Positions 1 to 5,238 of a DNA stretch of 5,238 nt are shown here, piece after piece. Position 1 is the first letter of the stretch. Every line of letters starts with the position of its first letter. Origin of the DNA: Clostridia bacterium (GTDB lineage: Bacteria; Bacillota_A; Clostridia; Oscillospirales; Acutalibacteraceae); NCBI GenBank assembly GCA_009930155.1, contig RZYX01000115.1, positions 1 to 5,238 on the forward strand, given 5' to 3'. Under the pieces are notes generated by a model. The model was not told the origin of the DNA. It searched no databases and saw only the letters and a program-made list of their open reading frames with translations. Both the position numbers and the translations under genes were made by a program.

Positions 1-1036
1 TCCAAGAAAGCGTTGCCTTATCCGCACTGTAAGCAACAGCGGTAAAATTAGTTGGTGCAGCAGGACTAGTGTTGTTATTTGTATCCGTATTATTGTTATT
101 GTCTGAGGAATCATCATCTGTCTCAACACTGATCGTACATGTTGCGGTTTTCCCATTTGCTGTTAATACGGTGATTATTGCGACACCATCTTTGATTCCC
201 GTCACAACGCCTGCAGAAGAAACCGTTGCGACCGAAAGATTACTGGACTTCCAAGATGTAGTCTTGTCCGTAACGTTTGACGGCAAGATGGTCGCGGTCA
301 AAGCAGCAGTTTCTCCAGTTTTTAGAGAAAGGGCGGTGCTGCTCAGAGATACGTCAGTTGCGGGAATTTCCAACATAAATGTTTTTCTTAAACCGGAATC
401 CGCCATGCGAGTTGTGATGGTTGCTACTTCACTGCGCGTAATATTGCTATTTGGATTAAATGTACCATACTTGTCGCTTCCGGTTAGAACGCCAGCGTTA
501 TAGAGCAAATACACACTACCTGAATATGTTTCAATCCCACTGACATCAGGAACATCCCCACTGTTAATTAAGTTGATTGCCTGTAAAGCTGTTTCAGGAA
601 ATGCTTTTCCAAAAATGGAGGCAAACTGTGCACGAGTTGCAAGAGAGTTGTAATTTTTAAATTGTCCTTTTGCTACAATACCCGCGTTAACAGCATAATC
701 AACATATACCTGATACCAAGGTGTTCCTTGGGTGAACTCAGCACTACCATTATAGTAATAGCTGTTCAGACGACTTGCTAATGTAATCGCTTCCGCAATC
801 GTCATGTTTCCAGTTGGGTTAAAGCTCGTCTCGGAATTACCATTTACAAGACCCATTTCATAAGCTATTCTGACGTAATCCGCATACCAAGCGTTACCGT
901 CAATATCCTTAAATGTCCCCGCTTCATACTGGTTATTCTTCTTGAAATTTGATAGACTAGGGTTCGTCGCAAAGGCATATTGCCCGATAGAAAGTACCAA
1001 CGCCAATGCAAATACTATGGAAATAAAACGTTTCAT
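1..1036 (-). CDS. SLH-domain cell-surface protein with Ig-like and FN3 domains (C-terminal part beyond the left edge)
   Basis: The frame is open from the ATG at 1036 to base 1, giving 345 residues with the C-terminus outside the window. Residues 1-23 form a signal peptide (MKR, hydrophobic core, cleavage after AFA). Three S-layer-homology modules follow. The first is at about 42-90 (FKDIDGNAWYADYV, FNP, TIAEA), the second at about 105-147 (WYQVYVDYAVNAGI, TRAQF) and the third at about 161-212 (FNPNSNITRSEVATI). SLH modules bind secondary cell-wall polymer and anchor proteins to the envelope. A bacterial Ig-like (Big_2 type) domain spans about 223-305 (VSLSSTALSLKTGETAAL, SSNLSVATV). An Asp/Asn-rich linker (307-323) leads into a fibronectin type III start (PAAPTNFTAVAY). 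The start is fixed by GGGAG seven bases upstream. Anchoring is confident; the role of the missing C-terminal part is unknown. Confidence 0.93.
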   Translation of the reverse strand, partial: MKRFISIVFALALVLSIGQYAFATNPSLSNFKKNNQYEAGTFKDIDGNAWYADYVRIAYEMGLVNGNSETSFNPTGNMTIAEAITLASRLNSYYYNGSAEFTQGTPWYQVYVDYAVNAGIVAKGQFKNYNSLATRAQFASIFGKAFPETALQAINLINSGDVPDVSGIETYSGSVYLLYNAGVLTGSDKYGTFNPNSNITRSEVATITTRMADSGLRKTFMLEIPATDVSLSSTALSLKTGETAALTATILPSNVTDKTTSWKSSNLSVATVSSAGVVTGIKDGVAIITVLTANGKTATCTISVETDDDSSDNNNNTDTNNNTSPAAPTNFTAVAYSADKATLSW

Positions 1037-1043
1037 AATTCTT

Positions 1044-1048
1044 CTCCC
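1044..1048 (-). promoter_or_regulatory. Ribosome binding site of the SLH protein gene
   Basis: GGGAG lies seven bases before the ATG at 1036. It supports this start, which also places the signal peptide exactly at the N-terminus. Confidence 0.7.
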
Positions 1049-1360
1049 TAAACTTACTAATGATTACAAAAAGGAAATAATGTTTTTGCGTTTACTAAAA
1101 AACTATTGTCTTTGCAAAGCCGTAATATTTGATAATTTAGCACTGCCTTTTATACAAGTATATTATCGATTTTCGACTGCACCACATTTGCCGCTTGTGT
1201 GGTTTACTAGTTTATGGGTGTTGAAAACTAACGATAATGATAATAGAATAATCGGCTTCATTTAATGCTAAATATTTTTGTATATAATTCCTCCATATTT
1301 AACAAATCGTCAAGTATTTAAACCATAACTCATCTTTTTGATTGCACAATTTTCTGAGTA
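1049..1360. other. AT-rich intergenic region without a clear gene
   Basis: This stretch separates the zinc-ribbon gene from the SLH gene. I find no convincing coding frame and no strong intrinsic terminator after the stop at 1361. A possible minus-strand promoter is TTGACG at 1308-1313 with a poor -10 near 1284-1289 (AATTAT, 18-bp spacing). It would leave a leader of about 240 nt before the SLH start. Other candidates nearer the ATG are no better, so the SLH promoter stays unassigned. Confidence 0.4.
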
Positions 1361-2467
1361 CTATTTAGAAACAAGCACTTCATATTCGCCGCTTGATTTA
1401 TCGACGCAAACGACAGCATTTCCGGATGATTCAGCAATAAAGATTTTGTTTGAAATGATGTTAATATAATAGTACCCGTCGGATATATTGTAGTTAAATG
1501 CCTCCGCTATATTGAAATATGGTTCGCCATTACTTCCATCCAAATTACATCTATATAGCCACCCATCAGATTTGGGATAATAAATATACTTTCCGTCTGT
1601 ATTCGCGCTTACTATTTGATCGAGTATGGGCTCTGTTTCAGCAGAAGTGTTATTTTTGTATAATTGATTAAATATTTTTACATAGACATCATTACCCTTT
1701 TCGAAGCAAACCATATTAATTTGAGCAATATCACCATTTACCCAGCCAAAATCTTTTTTTGTTTTTTGGTCAAATGATATCCATTTCAAATAGTGTTCCT
1801 GCCCGTAATTAACATAGTAAATGCCATTTGGGGAAATTGAACTTATCTGATAATCTAACTTCTGAGTTTCATTACTTTCTAAATCATATATATAGCTTTC
1901 GTTAAGAACAGTATAGTATAAAGCAGTGTCATGTATCCCATTGATATACGAAGCATCAGTATTATCGACCTCTATCAAAAGCGTGTCGGTCAATGAGTCT
2001 TTATCAAGTACATAAATGCCGTCGGCTCTTCCATACGTATTTTTCATATAAAACAATGAATTCTTGTAACTGTATATATCAACAATATGGAAGAAAGCAT
2101 TACTGTCATCTCTATCAAAAATCGTTGTTAGTTGACCGTTTTCATCCATACGATACAACCCATCAAAACTGCTAAAAAATATATATTCGCCATCTTCACA
2201 AACTAGAGAATAATTGGAAGCATTTCCTTGAGCAGTGCTATAAGCGGAATCTCCGCCTTTTCCGTTTATAGAAAACGCAAGTAATAACCCAATTGCAACA
2301 ACACTCAATACACACGTTATTATAATTGCTTTTTTTTGTGTCTTTTTTTTGTTTTGACTAAACGCAGAAGTTCCAACAGGTTCAGCCGAAGTGTTCTGTT
2401 TAGTACCACAGTAACTGCAGTATTTTGAACCTTCCGAAAGCTCATTTTTGCATATTTCACAATACAT
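1361..2467 (-). CDS. Zinc-ribbon membrane protein with extracytoplasmic DUF5050-like repeat domain
   Basis: This is a 368-residue protein starting at the ATG at 2467. The N-terminus is a zinc ribbon with two Cys pairs (CEIC at 3-6, CSYC at 17-20). A polar linker ends in the basic KKKTQKK. One membrane helix follows at about 47-67 (AIIITCVLSVVAIGLLLAF). The remaining 300 residues contain aromatic-rich beta repeats such as GEYIFFSSFDGLYRMDENG and, at about 286-318, KYIYYPKSDGWLYRCNLDG. These resemble DUF5050 or beta-propeller blades. The charge pattern predicts a cytoplasmic zinc ribbon and an extracytoplasmic repeat domain, so a sensor or scaffold role is an inference. The function is not known. 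The start was chosen because AAGGTGAG precedes it and the zinc ribbon then begins at residue 3; an in-frame ATG at 2518 lacks a comparable site. The gene lies 187 bp after the KAP ATPase gene on the same strand. Confidence 0.88.
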   Translation of the reverse strand: MYCEICKNELSEGSKYCSYCGTKQNTSAEPVGTSAFSQNKKKTQKKAIIITCVLSVVAIGLLLAFSINGKGGDSAYSTAQGNASNYSLVCEDGEYIFFSSFDGLYRMDENGQLTTIFDRDDSNAFFHIVDIYSYKNSLFYMKNTYGRADGIYVLDKDSLTDTLLIEVDNTDASYINGIHDTALYYTVLNESYIYDLESNETQKLDYQISSISPNGIYYVNYGQEHYLKWISFDQKTKKDFGWVNGDIAQINMVCFEKGNDVYVKIFNQLYKNNTSAETEPILDQIVSANTDGKYIYYPKSDGWLYRCNLDGSNGEPYFNIAEAFNYNISDGYYYINIISNKIFIAESSGNAVVCVDKSSGEYEVLVSK

Positions 2468-2474
2468 TTTTTCA

Positions 2475-2482
2475 CTCACCTT
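2475..2482 (-). promoter_or_regulatory. Ribosome binding site deciding the zinc-ribbon gene start
   Basis: AAGGTGAG sits seven bases upstream of the ATG at 2467. The upstream in-frame ATG at 2518 is preceded only by ACAAAGAA, so the shorter protein is favoured. Confidence 0.65.
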
Positions 2483-2487
2483 ATAAT

Positions 2488-2513
2488 AAGTGCCGCGTGT
2501 GCTCATGGCACTT
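2488..2513 (-). repeat. Inverted repeat (7-bp arms) just upstream of the zinc-ribbon gene
   Basis: AAGTGCC and GGCACTT are perfect inverted arms separated by 12 bases, lying five bases upstream of the Shine-Dalgarno site at 2475-2482. There is no T-run after it, so it is not a terminator. It could be an operator or a hairpin in the 5' untranslated region that affects translation. The arms are short enough for chance occurrence. Confidence 0.35.
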
Positions 2514-2581
2514 TGCATTTCTTTGTACTACATAAATTATCAGTTCATTAATTGATTAAATACTCAAGAGTTATGCTAATG

Positions 2582-2610
2582 ATACTAGTCATGCTTTTTA
2601 GTATACTAGT
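2582..2610. repeat. Direct repeat of ATACTAGT, two copies 21 bp apart
   Basis: ATACTAGT occurs at 2582-2589 and again at 2603-2610. The core ACTAGT is itself palindromic. A 21-bp period places both copies on the same face of the helix, as is typical for paired operator sites. The repeat lies between the KAP and zinc-ribbon genes, in the region where a promoter for the latter would be expected. No regulator is identified, and the region is AT-rich. Confidence 0.3.
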
Positions 2611-2654
2611 AATGTAAGTTGTCAGATCTTTTTTCTTCAAGCTCTCTATTTCAA

Positions 2655-4103
2655 TTACTCGGATAAATGGAGTGTTACGTCAAAACTTGTTCCATAAGAG
2701 TGCCTATATCTTCCCGTGATTGTCTTGTTTACAACATCCAGTTTTAGATTTTCAAGCCAAACTTTCCCTGCAGAACTTAAATATTCTTCAAGATTATCAT
2801 TCGCATGTCCGACAAGTATAAATGGCTCATCCCAGTTTTGAATGTTATCGTACGCAACAACTCCATTACTAGCGGATACAAACATATTTTTTGCACCTAA
2901 ATCTACTTCTTCATATTTATAATGCACTATACATTCCAGTGTTCCGTACAAACTCCCCTCATTATCTATACCAATTGTAAGTATCATTTTATCTGTATAC
3001 GTACTAGGATCTTGGTCCTCATCAGCATCAGCAACCGTTTTTTGCGGAGGAGTATTGCCAACCCATGTTCCGCTCAGATCAACATTAATATCCGAGTCTA
3101 TTAGTCCACCGTATTCAACTTTTGGAGGTAGTGTTTTATTGATAGCATCAACTGATAGAGGAACATCGTAGAGAATTGCCTTGGTTCTGTATAATTCATT
3201 AATTAACGCTTCAAAGGTTTCACTTGACAAGTGGAGATTATATATAAGTAATAGCAAATAGTTTTCTATATCTTTAGCAGATAATTCTGGTATTTTAATA
3301 GGTATCTGTATTATCTTTTCGATATAATCGGATGATAGATCAAATACTTGGTCAGTCTGTGGATACTTTGTTTTTACAGAGTATTCAATTATCCGTTGAT
3401 CAACTGCAATAATGAAGGTTGTCTTCTCCACGGATAAAAACAGTTTAATTGCTTCAAGCGTTTCAATTATTCTTTCTGGAGTGCAACGGTCCAAATCATC
3501 GATAATCACAACAAGATTAGAAATAGAAGACACACTTGAGAGCATTTCTTCAAATTCTTTCCTAAATTTCCGAAGGTTTTCAGACTGCGATTCCGAGTCG
3601 TTCGACTTCCAATACTTATCTTTAAAAGACTCAATACTGGCAACAACATCTTCCCCAGAAGATAGTGCCGCAGAAAGGCTTACTGCAATCGGCAATGGGT
3701 TTCCGGAAATAGCACTCATTGCAATTGGAATCCCCTTGGAAACAATATTCGTACCTAATTTCAAGAAATTAATGCGTTTAAATAGTTCTTTGATTTTACC
3801 TGATGCTTTTTCTAAAAAAGTCTCATTTTCGTTAAGCGACCTAAGTAATGCTTCAATTATTGCAACTTTTGCATCCTCATAACCCTCTATTTGCCATGCA
3901 TTAAGGGTTACGCAGACGATTTTCTCCTCTCTTTGAAGTTTGCCGTCAATAATCTTTAATAGCGATGATTTCCCAGCGCCCCAGCTACCATAAAGTCCAA
4001 TAGTTAAAGGAGTAAGATTACCGTCCTTAACTATTTTCGCTATGGTATCTGCGTAAGGTGTATAGAACAGCATATCAATATCAGACGCACTATCTAACCA
4101 CAT
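2655..4103 (-). CDS. KAP-family P-loop NTPase fused to a C-terminal beta-rich LSGTW domain
   Basis: This is a 482-residue protein starting at the ATG at 4103, which follows GGGAGG by seven bases. The N-terminal half is a KAP P-loop NTPase. Walker A is GSWGAGKS at 39-46, LNAWQ lies at 67-71, and Walker B is IIDDLDRC at 200-207. FIIAVDQRIIEYSV (230-243) and DYIEKIIQIPIKIPEL (259-274) match the conserved blocks after Walker B. KAP NTPases act in membrane-associated or anti-phage complexes, but no specific partner is evident here. A hydrophobic stretch at about 113-147 may be the variable insert of the family. The usual C-terminal helical lid with an NPR-x-KR-type motif is absent. From about 340 the sequence becomes beta-strand rich (LSGTWVG, MILTIGIDNEGSLYGTL, KTITGRYRHSYGTSFDVTL). 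ATP binding is confident; the role and the identity of the C-terminal domain are not. Confidence 0.9.
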   Translation of the reverse strand: MWLDSASDIDMLFYTPYADTIAKIVKDGNLTPLTIGLYGSWGAGKSSLLKIIDGKLQREEKIVCVTLNAWQIEGYEDAKVAIIEALLRSLNENETFLEKASGKIKELFKRINFLKLGTNIVSKGIPIAMSAISGNPLPIAVSLSAALSSGEDVVASIESFKDKYWKSNDSESQSENLRKFRKEFEEMLSSVSSISNLVVIIDDLDRCTPERIIETLEAIKLFLSVEKTTFIIAVDQRIIEYSVKTKYPQTDQVFDLSSDYIEKIIQIPIKIPELSAKDIENYLLLLIYNLHLSSETFEALINELYRTKAILYDVPLSVDAINKTLPPKVEYGGLIDSDINVDLSGTWVGNTPPQKTVADADEDQDPSTYTDKMILTIGIDNEGSLYGTLECIVHYKYEEVDLGAKNMFVSASNGVVAYDNIQNWDEPFILVGHANDNLEEYLSSAGKVWLENLKLDVVNKTITGRYRHSYGTSFDVTLHLSE

Positions 4104-4110
4104 TTTTATT

Positions 4111-4116
4111 CCTCCC
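4111..4116 (-). promoter_or_regulatory. Ribosome binding site of the KAP NTPase gene
   Basis: GGGAGG lies seven bases upstream of the ATG at 4103. An in-frame TTG at 4118 overlaps this site and would add five residues (ending GGIK). The site can only serve the ATG, so the ATG is chosen. Confidence 0.8.
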
Positions 4117-4274
4117 AATGTATTAGCTTAGAAATTCATGCAGCACATGTAGTTTATCAGTAAAAAAGCAAGTCATCGGGACCAATATTCAGATGATTTC
4201 AACTACACATTATTTGCCTAACTCGCAGTTGCCCGAGCTGCTCATTGCTAATATACGATTGTTCGAATTACTCC

Positions 4275-4308
4275 AAAAAACCGCTCAGCCTTATAAGGCA
4301 GAGCGGTT
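4275..4308 (-). terminator. Strong intrinsic terminator upstream of the KAP gene
   Basis: On the minus strand AACCGCTC, one mismatch and the self-complementary GCCTTATAAGGC are followed by one mismatch and GAGCGGTT. Counting the paired positions in the palindromic centre, this gives a long stem interrupted by a single opposed pair. Six Ts follow at once (4280-4275). There is no T-run on the plus strand, so the orientation is clear. It lies about 170 bp before the KAP start codon and about 70 bp after a consensus promoter. Confidence 0.85.
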
Positions 4309-4377
4309 AAAAGCTACGCACTGCCCATTAAAACTATGAGGCTAATTTGCGCGGTTGCTATGGCTATAAAGTTAACT
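4275..4377 (-). ncRNA. Candidate ~100-nt structured RNA: small RNA or attenuated leader of the KAP gene
   Basis: A consensus promoter (4384-4412) and a strong terminator (4275-4308) bound a transcript of about 100 nt with no credible reading frame. Upstream of the terminator the RNA can form a nested hairpin. The outer stem is CGCGC (4353-4349) with GUGCG (4321-4317). The inner stem is GCC-U-CAU (4342-4336) with AUG-GGC (4328-4323) around the loop AGUUUUA. The segment GGGCAG (4326-4321) could instead pair with CUGCCU (4301-4296) inside the terminator. That would be a possible antiterminator, although six pairs including one G-U can arise by chance. I do not recognise a known riboswitch or T-box. 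No better promoter was found between the terminator and the KAP start, which favours a leader role, but an independent small RNA fits equally well. Confidence 0.5.
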
Positions 4378-4379
4378 TT
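4368..4379. promoter_or_regulatory. Perfect 12-bp palindrome over the predicted transcription start (possible operator)
   Basis: AAAGTTAACTTT is a perfect palindrome starting five bases downstream of the -10 box at 4384-4389, so it covers the expected start near 4377. A repressor bound here would block initiation. The cognate regulator is not visible in the window. Confidence 0.35.
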
Positions 4380-4383
4380 CCTA

Positions 4384-4412
4384 ATTATACCATTCCCACG
4401 CTTGAATGACAA
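4384..4412 (-). promoter_or_regulatory. Sigma-A promoter, TTGTCA-17-TATAAT
   Basis: On the minus strand the -35 box TTGTCA (4412-4407) is separated by exactly 17 bases from the perfect -10 box TATAAT (4389-4384). This is the best promoter match in the protein-coding part of the window. It points towards the structured RNA, the terminator at 4275-4308 and the KAP gene. The predicted start is near 4377. Confidence 0.75.
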
Positions 4413-4445
4413 GAAAAAGCGAATTTCGACGGTAATATTCCTTAC

Positions 4446-4569
4446 TTAGAATTGCTCAGCAGTTGTCTTTGCATTTTCAATGGCTGCAACTTTTGATATC
4501 TTTGGGTTATTGTTAATAGTCTTTTCTATCGACTAGAACGTCTTCGATTTCGTCCTTCTTAAGATGCAT
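4446..4569 (-). pseudogene. Possible frameshifted remnant of a small coding region
   Basis: From the ATG at 4569 one frame reads MHLKKDEIEDVLVDRKDY and stops at 4513. Shifting by one base in the run of As near 4523 gives a second segment, KTINNNPKISKVAAIENA followed by KTTAEQF and a stop ending at 4446. Together they would make a continuous, charged, helix-prone C-terminus of about 40 residues. The upstream frame has stops and also shows a short protein-like piece. No ribosome binding site precedes the ATG. The family is not recognised. It may be a decayed gene end or chance open frames; the protein-like composition is the only support. Confidence 0.3.
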
Positions 4570-4668
4570 TCAGATGCTTCACTCGTCGGAAAAGCAGGGA
4601 AAAGTGGGTAAGAAGCCGCTCTAAACCGAAAACTGTAACACTTCTTACAAATCGCCTACAAATAGCAC

Positions 4669-4712
4669 AAGTCCGCAAACCCTTGGAATTCCTAAGGATT
4701 TGCGGACTTTTT
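4669..4712. terminator. Long hairpin ending the tRNA cluster (T-run better on the plus strand)
   Basis: AAGTCCGCAAA (4669-4679) pairs perfectly with TTTGCGGACTT (4699-4709), and the stem continues with CCTT/AAGG around a short AATT loop. Minus-strand transcription leaving tRNA-Trp reaches it five bases after the CCA end, so it probably ends the tRNA operon. However, the following minus-strand bases are TTGTGCTATTT, a poor U-tract, while on the plus strand five Ts follow. It may work in both directions or mainly as a processing barrier. Confidence 0.6.
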
Positions 4713-4713
4713 G

Positions 4714-4789
4714 TGGCAGGGGCGGAAGGCTTCGAACCCTCGGCCTACGGTTTTGGAGACCGTCGCTCTACCAGCTGAGCTACACCCCT
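4714..4789 (-). tRNA. tRNA-Trp(CCA)
   Basis: This is a complete 76-nt cloverleaf with encoded CCA. The acceptor AGGGGTG pairs with CGCCCCT (one G-U pair), and the discriminator base is G. The anticodon stem ACGGT/ACCGT encloses the loop CTCCAAA with anticodon CCA. The D-arm AGCTCAGCTGGTAGAGC and the T-loop GGTTCGAAG are canonical. It is the last gene of the stable-RNA cluster. Confidence 0.96.
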
Positions 4790-4806
4790 GTGTTTAAAAA
4801 TAAAAT

Positions 4807-4883
4807 TGGTGGGCCTTCAGGGACTCGAACCCCGGACCGACCGGTTATGAGCCGGTTGCTCTAACCAACTGAGCTAAAGGCCC
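4807..4883 (-). tRNA. tRNA with CAT anticodon (elongator Met, or Ile2)
   Basis: This is a complete 77-nt cloverleaf with encoded CCA. The acceptor GGGCCTT pairs with AAGGCCC and the discriminator is A. The anticodon stem ACCGG/CCGGT encloses the loop CTCATAA with anticodon CAT. Position 1 pairs normally with 72, and the anticodon stem lacks the three G-C pairs of initiator tRNA, so it is not fMet. Elongator Met and lysidine-modified Ile2 cannot be separated with certainty by eye; I favour Met. Confidence 0.93.
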
Positions 4884-4896
4884 CAATGGCAAGTAT

Positions 4897-4921
4897 AGCC
4901 GCCAACATACAAGTGGCGGCT
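4897..4921 (-). repeat. Hairpin in the spacer between tRNA-Asn and tRNA-CAT
   Basis: AGCCGCCA (4897-4904) and TGGCGGCT (4914-4921) form a perfect 8-bp GC-rich stem with a 9-nt loop. On the minus strand it is followed by ATACTTGCC, so it is not a terminator. It may guide processing of the tRNA precursor or partly reduce read-through. Confidence 0.5.
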
Positions 4922-4930
4922 GTACCGTCT

Positions 4931-5006
4931 TGGCGCCTCCTGTAGGACTCGAACCTACGACACCGCGGTTAACAGCCGCGTGCTCTACCGACTGAGCTAA
5001 GGAGGC
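4931..5006 (-). tRNA. tRNA-Asn(GTT)
   Basis: This is a complete 76-nt cloverleaf with encoded CCA. The acceptor GCCTCCT pairs with AGGAGGC and the discriminator is G. The anticodon stem GCGGC-side encloses the loop CTGTTAA with anticodon GTT. The T-arm GTAGGTTCGAGTCCTAC is perfect. It follows the 5S gene by about 40 bases, a common position for tRNA-Asn in Firmicutes rrn clusters. Confidence 0.96.
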
Positions 5007-5046
5007 AAGTAAAGAAGCCCAATATTTGTCCATATCAGGCTCTTTA

Positions 5047-5164
<118 letters not shown>

Positions 5165-5165
5165 A

Positions 5166-5238
5166 TGGTACACCTTCAGGGACTCGAACCCTGGACACCC
5201 TGATTAAGAGTCAGGTGCTCTACCAACTGAGCTAAAGG
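5166..5238 (-). tRNA. tRNA-Lys(CTT), first three bases beyond the right edge
   Basis: The window holds 73 of an expected 76 nt. The anticodon stem CCTGA/TCAGG encloses the loop CTCTTAA with anticodon CTT. The D-arm AGCTCAGTTGGTAGAGC and the T-arm CAGGGTTCGAGTCCCTG are canonical. The 3' acceptor AAGGTGT, the discriminator A and the encoded CCA predict a 5' end ACACCTT, of which ACA lies outside the window. Confidence 0.93.

Noticed and set aside
69..503. Plus-strand open frame of 144 codons
   Set aside because: It lies fully antisense to the SLH protein gene, whose domains are recognisable. It has no ribosome site and no recognisable motif.
942..1265. Plus-strand open frame of 107 codons
   Set aside because: It overlaps the signal-peptide end of the SLH gene and runs into AT-rich spacer. 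No ribosome site and no domain were seen.
1261..1299. Minus-strand mini-frame MEELYTKIFSIK
   Set aside because: It has only 12 codons, and the GGAGG lies inside it rather than before it. There is no further support.
2468..2518. ATG start at 2518 for the zinc-ribbon gene
   Set aside because: It lacks a good ribosome site and adds 17 residues before a zinc ribbon that otherwise starts at residue 3, behind AAGGTGAG.
3412..3882. Plus-strand open frame of 156 codons
   Set aside because: It is antisense to the Walker-motif part of the KAP gene and is a shadow of its codon pattern.
4104..4118. TTG start at 4118 for the KAP gene
   Set aside because: It would place the strong GGGAGG site inside the coding sequence. 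The ATG at 4103 has ideal spacing.
4275..4377. T-box riboswitch
   Set aside because: ACCGCG is present, but the full GGGUGG-type T-box sequence and the long stem I are absent, and the element is too short.
4230..4800. tRNA-Trp 3' end as an integration site of a mobile element
   Set aside because: I found no second copy of the tRNA 3' end and no integrase in the window. A repeat could lie outside.

Overview
This window looks like part of a Firmicutes (Clostridia-type) chromosome. The evidence is moderate-to-low GC, strong purine-rich Shine-Dalgarno sites (GGGAGG, AAGGTGAG), CCA-encoding tRNA genes clustered around a 5S rRNA gene, and an S-layer-homology surface protein. The genus cannot be read from the sequence. 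Every supported gene lies on the minus strand, so transcription runs from right to left.

Right part (about 4714-5238): a stable-RNA cluster read in the order tRNA-Lys(CTT, cut by the window edge), 5S rRNA, tRNA-Asn(GTT), tRNA-CAT (elongator Met or Ile2) and tRNA-Trp(CCA). A long hairpin follows. The 16S and 23S genes are not in the window.

Middle intergenic part (about 4104-4713): a probable frameshifted gene remnant comes first. It is followed by a near-consensus sigma-A promoter (TTGTCA, 17 bp, TATAAT) with a 12-bp perfect palindrome over the expected transcription start. About 100 nt downstream is a strong intrinsic terminator. Between promoter and terminator no protein is encoded, but the RNA can fold into a nested hairpin and has a possible alternative pairing with the terminator arm. 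It is either a small RNA or an attenuated leader for the ATPase gene that follows.

Protein genes: the first (2655-4103) encodes a KAP-family P-loop NTPase with clear Walker A and Walker B motifs. It ends early and continues into a beta-rich C-terminal domain opening with LSGTW, an unusual architecture. Next (1361-2467) is a zinc-ribbon, single-membrane-helix protein with an extracytoplasmic repeat domain resembling DUF5050. Last (1-1036, running off the left edge) is a secreted SLH-domain protein with an Ig-like domain and the start of a fibronectin type III domain. The ATPase and the zinc-ribbon membrane protein are co-directional and may act together at the membrane, but nothing in the sequence proves this. 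The SLH protein is probably an independent cell-surface gene.

The best candidates for something undescribed are the KAP/beta-domain chimera and the promoter-structured RNA-terminator unit upstream of it.
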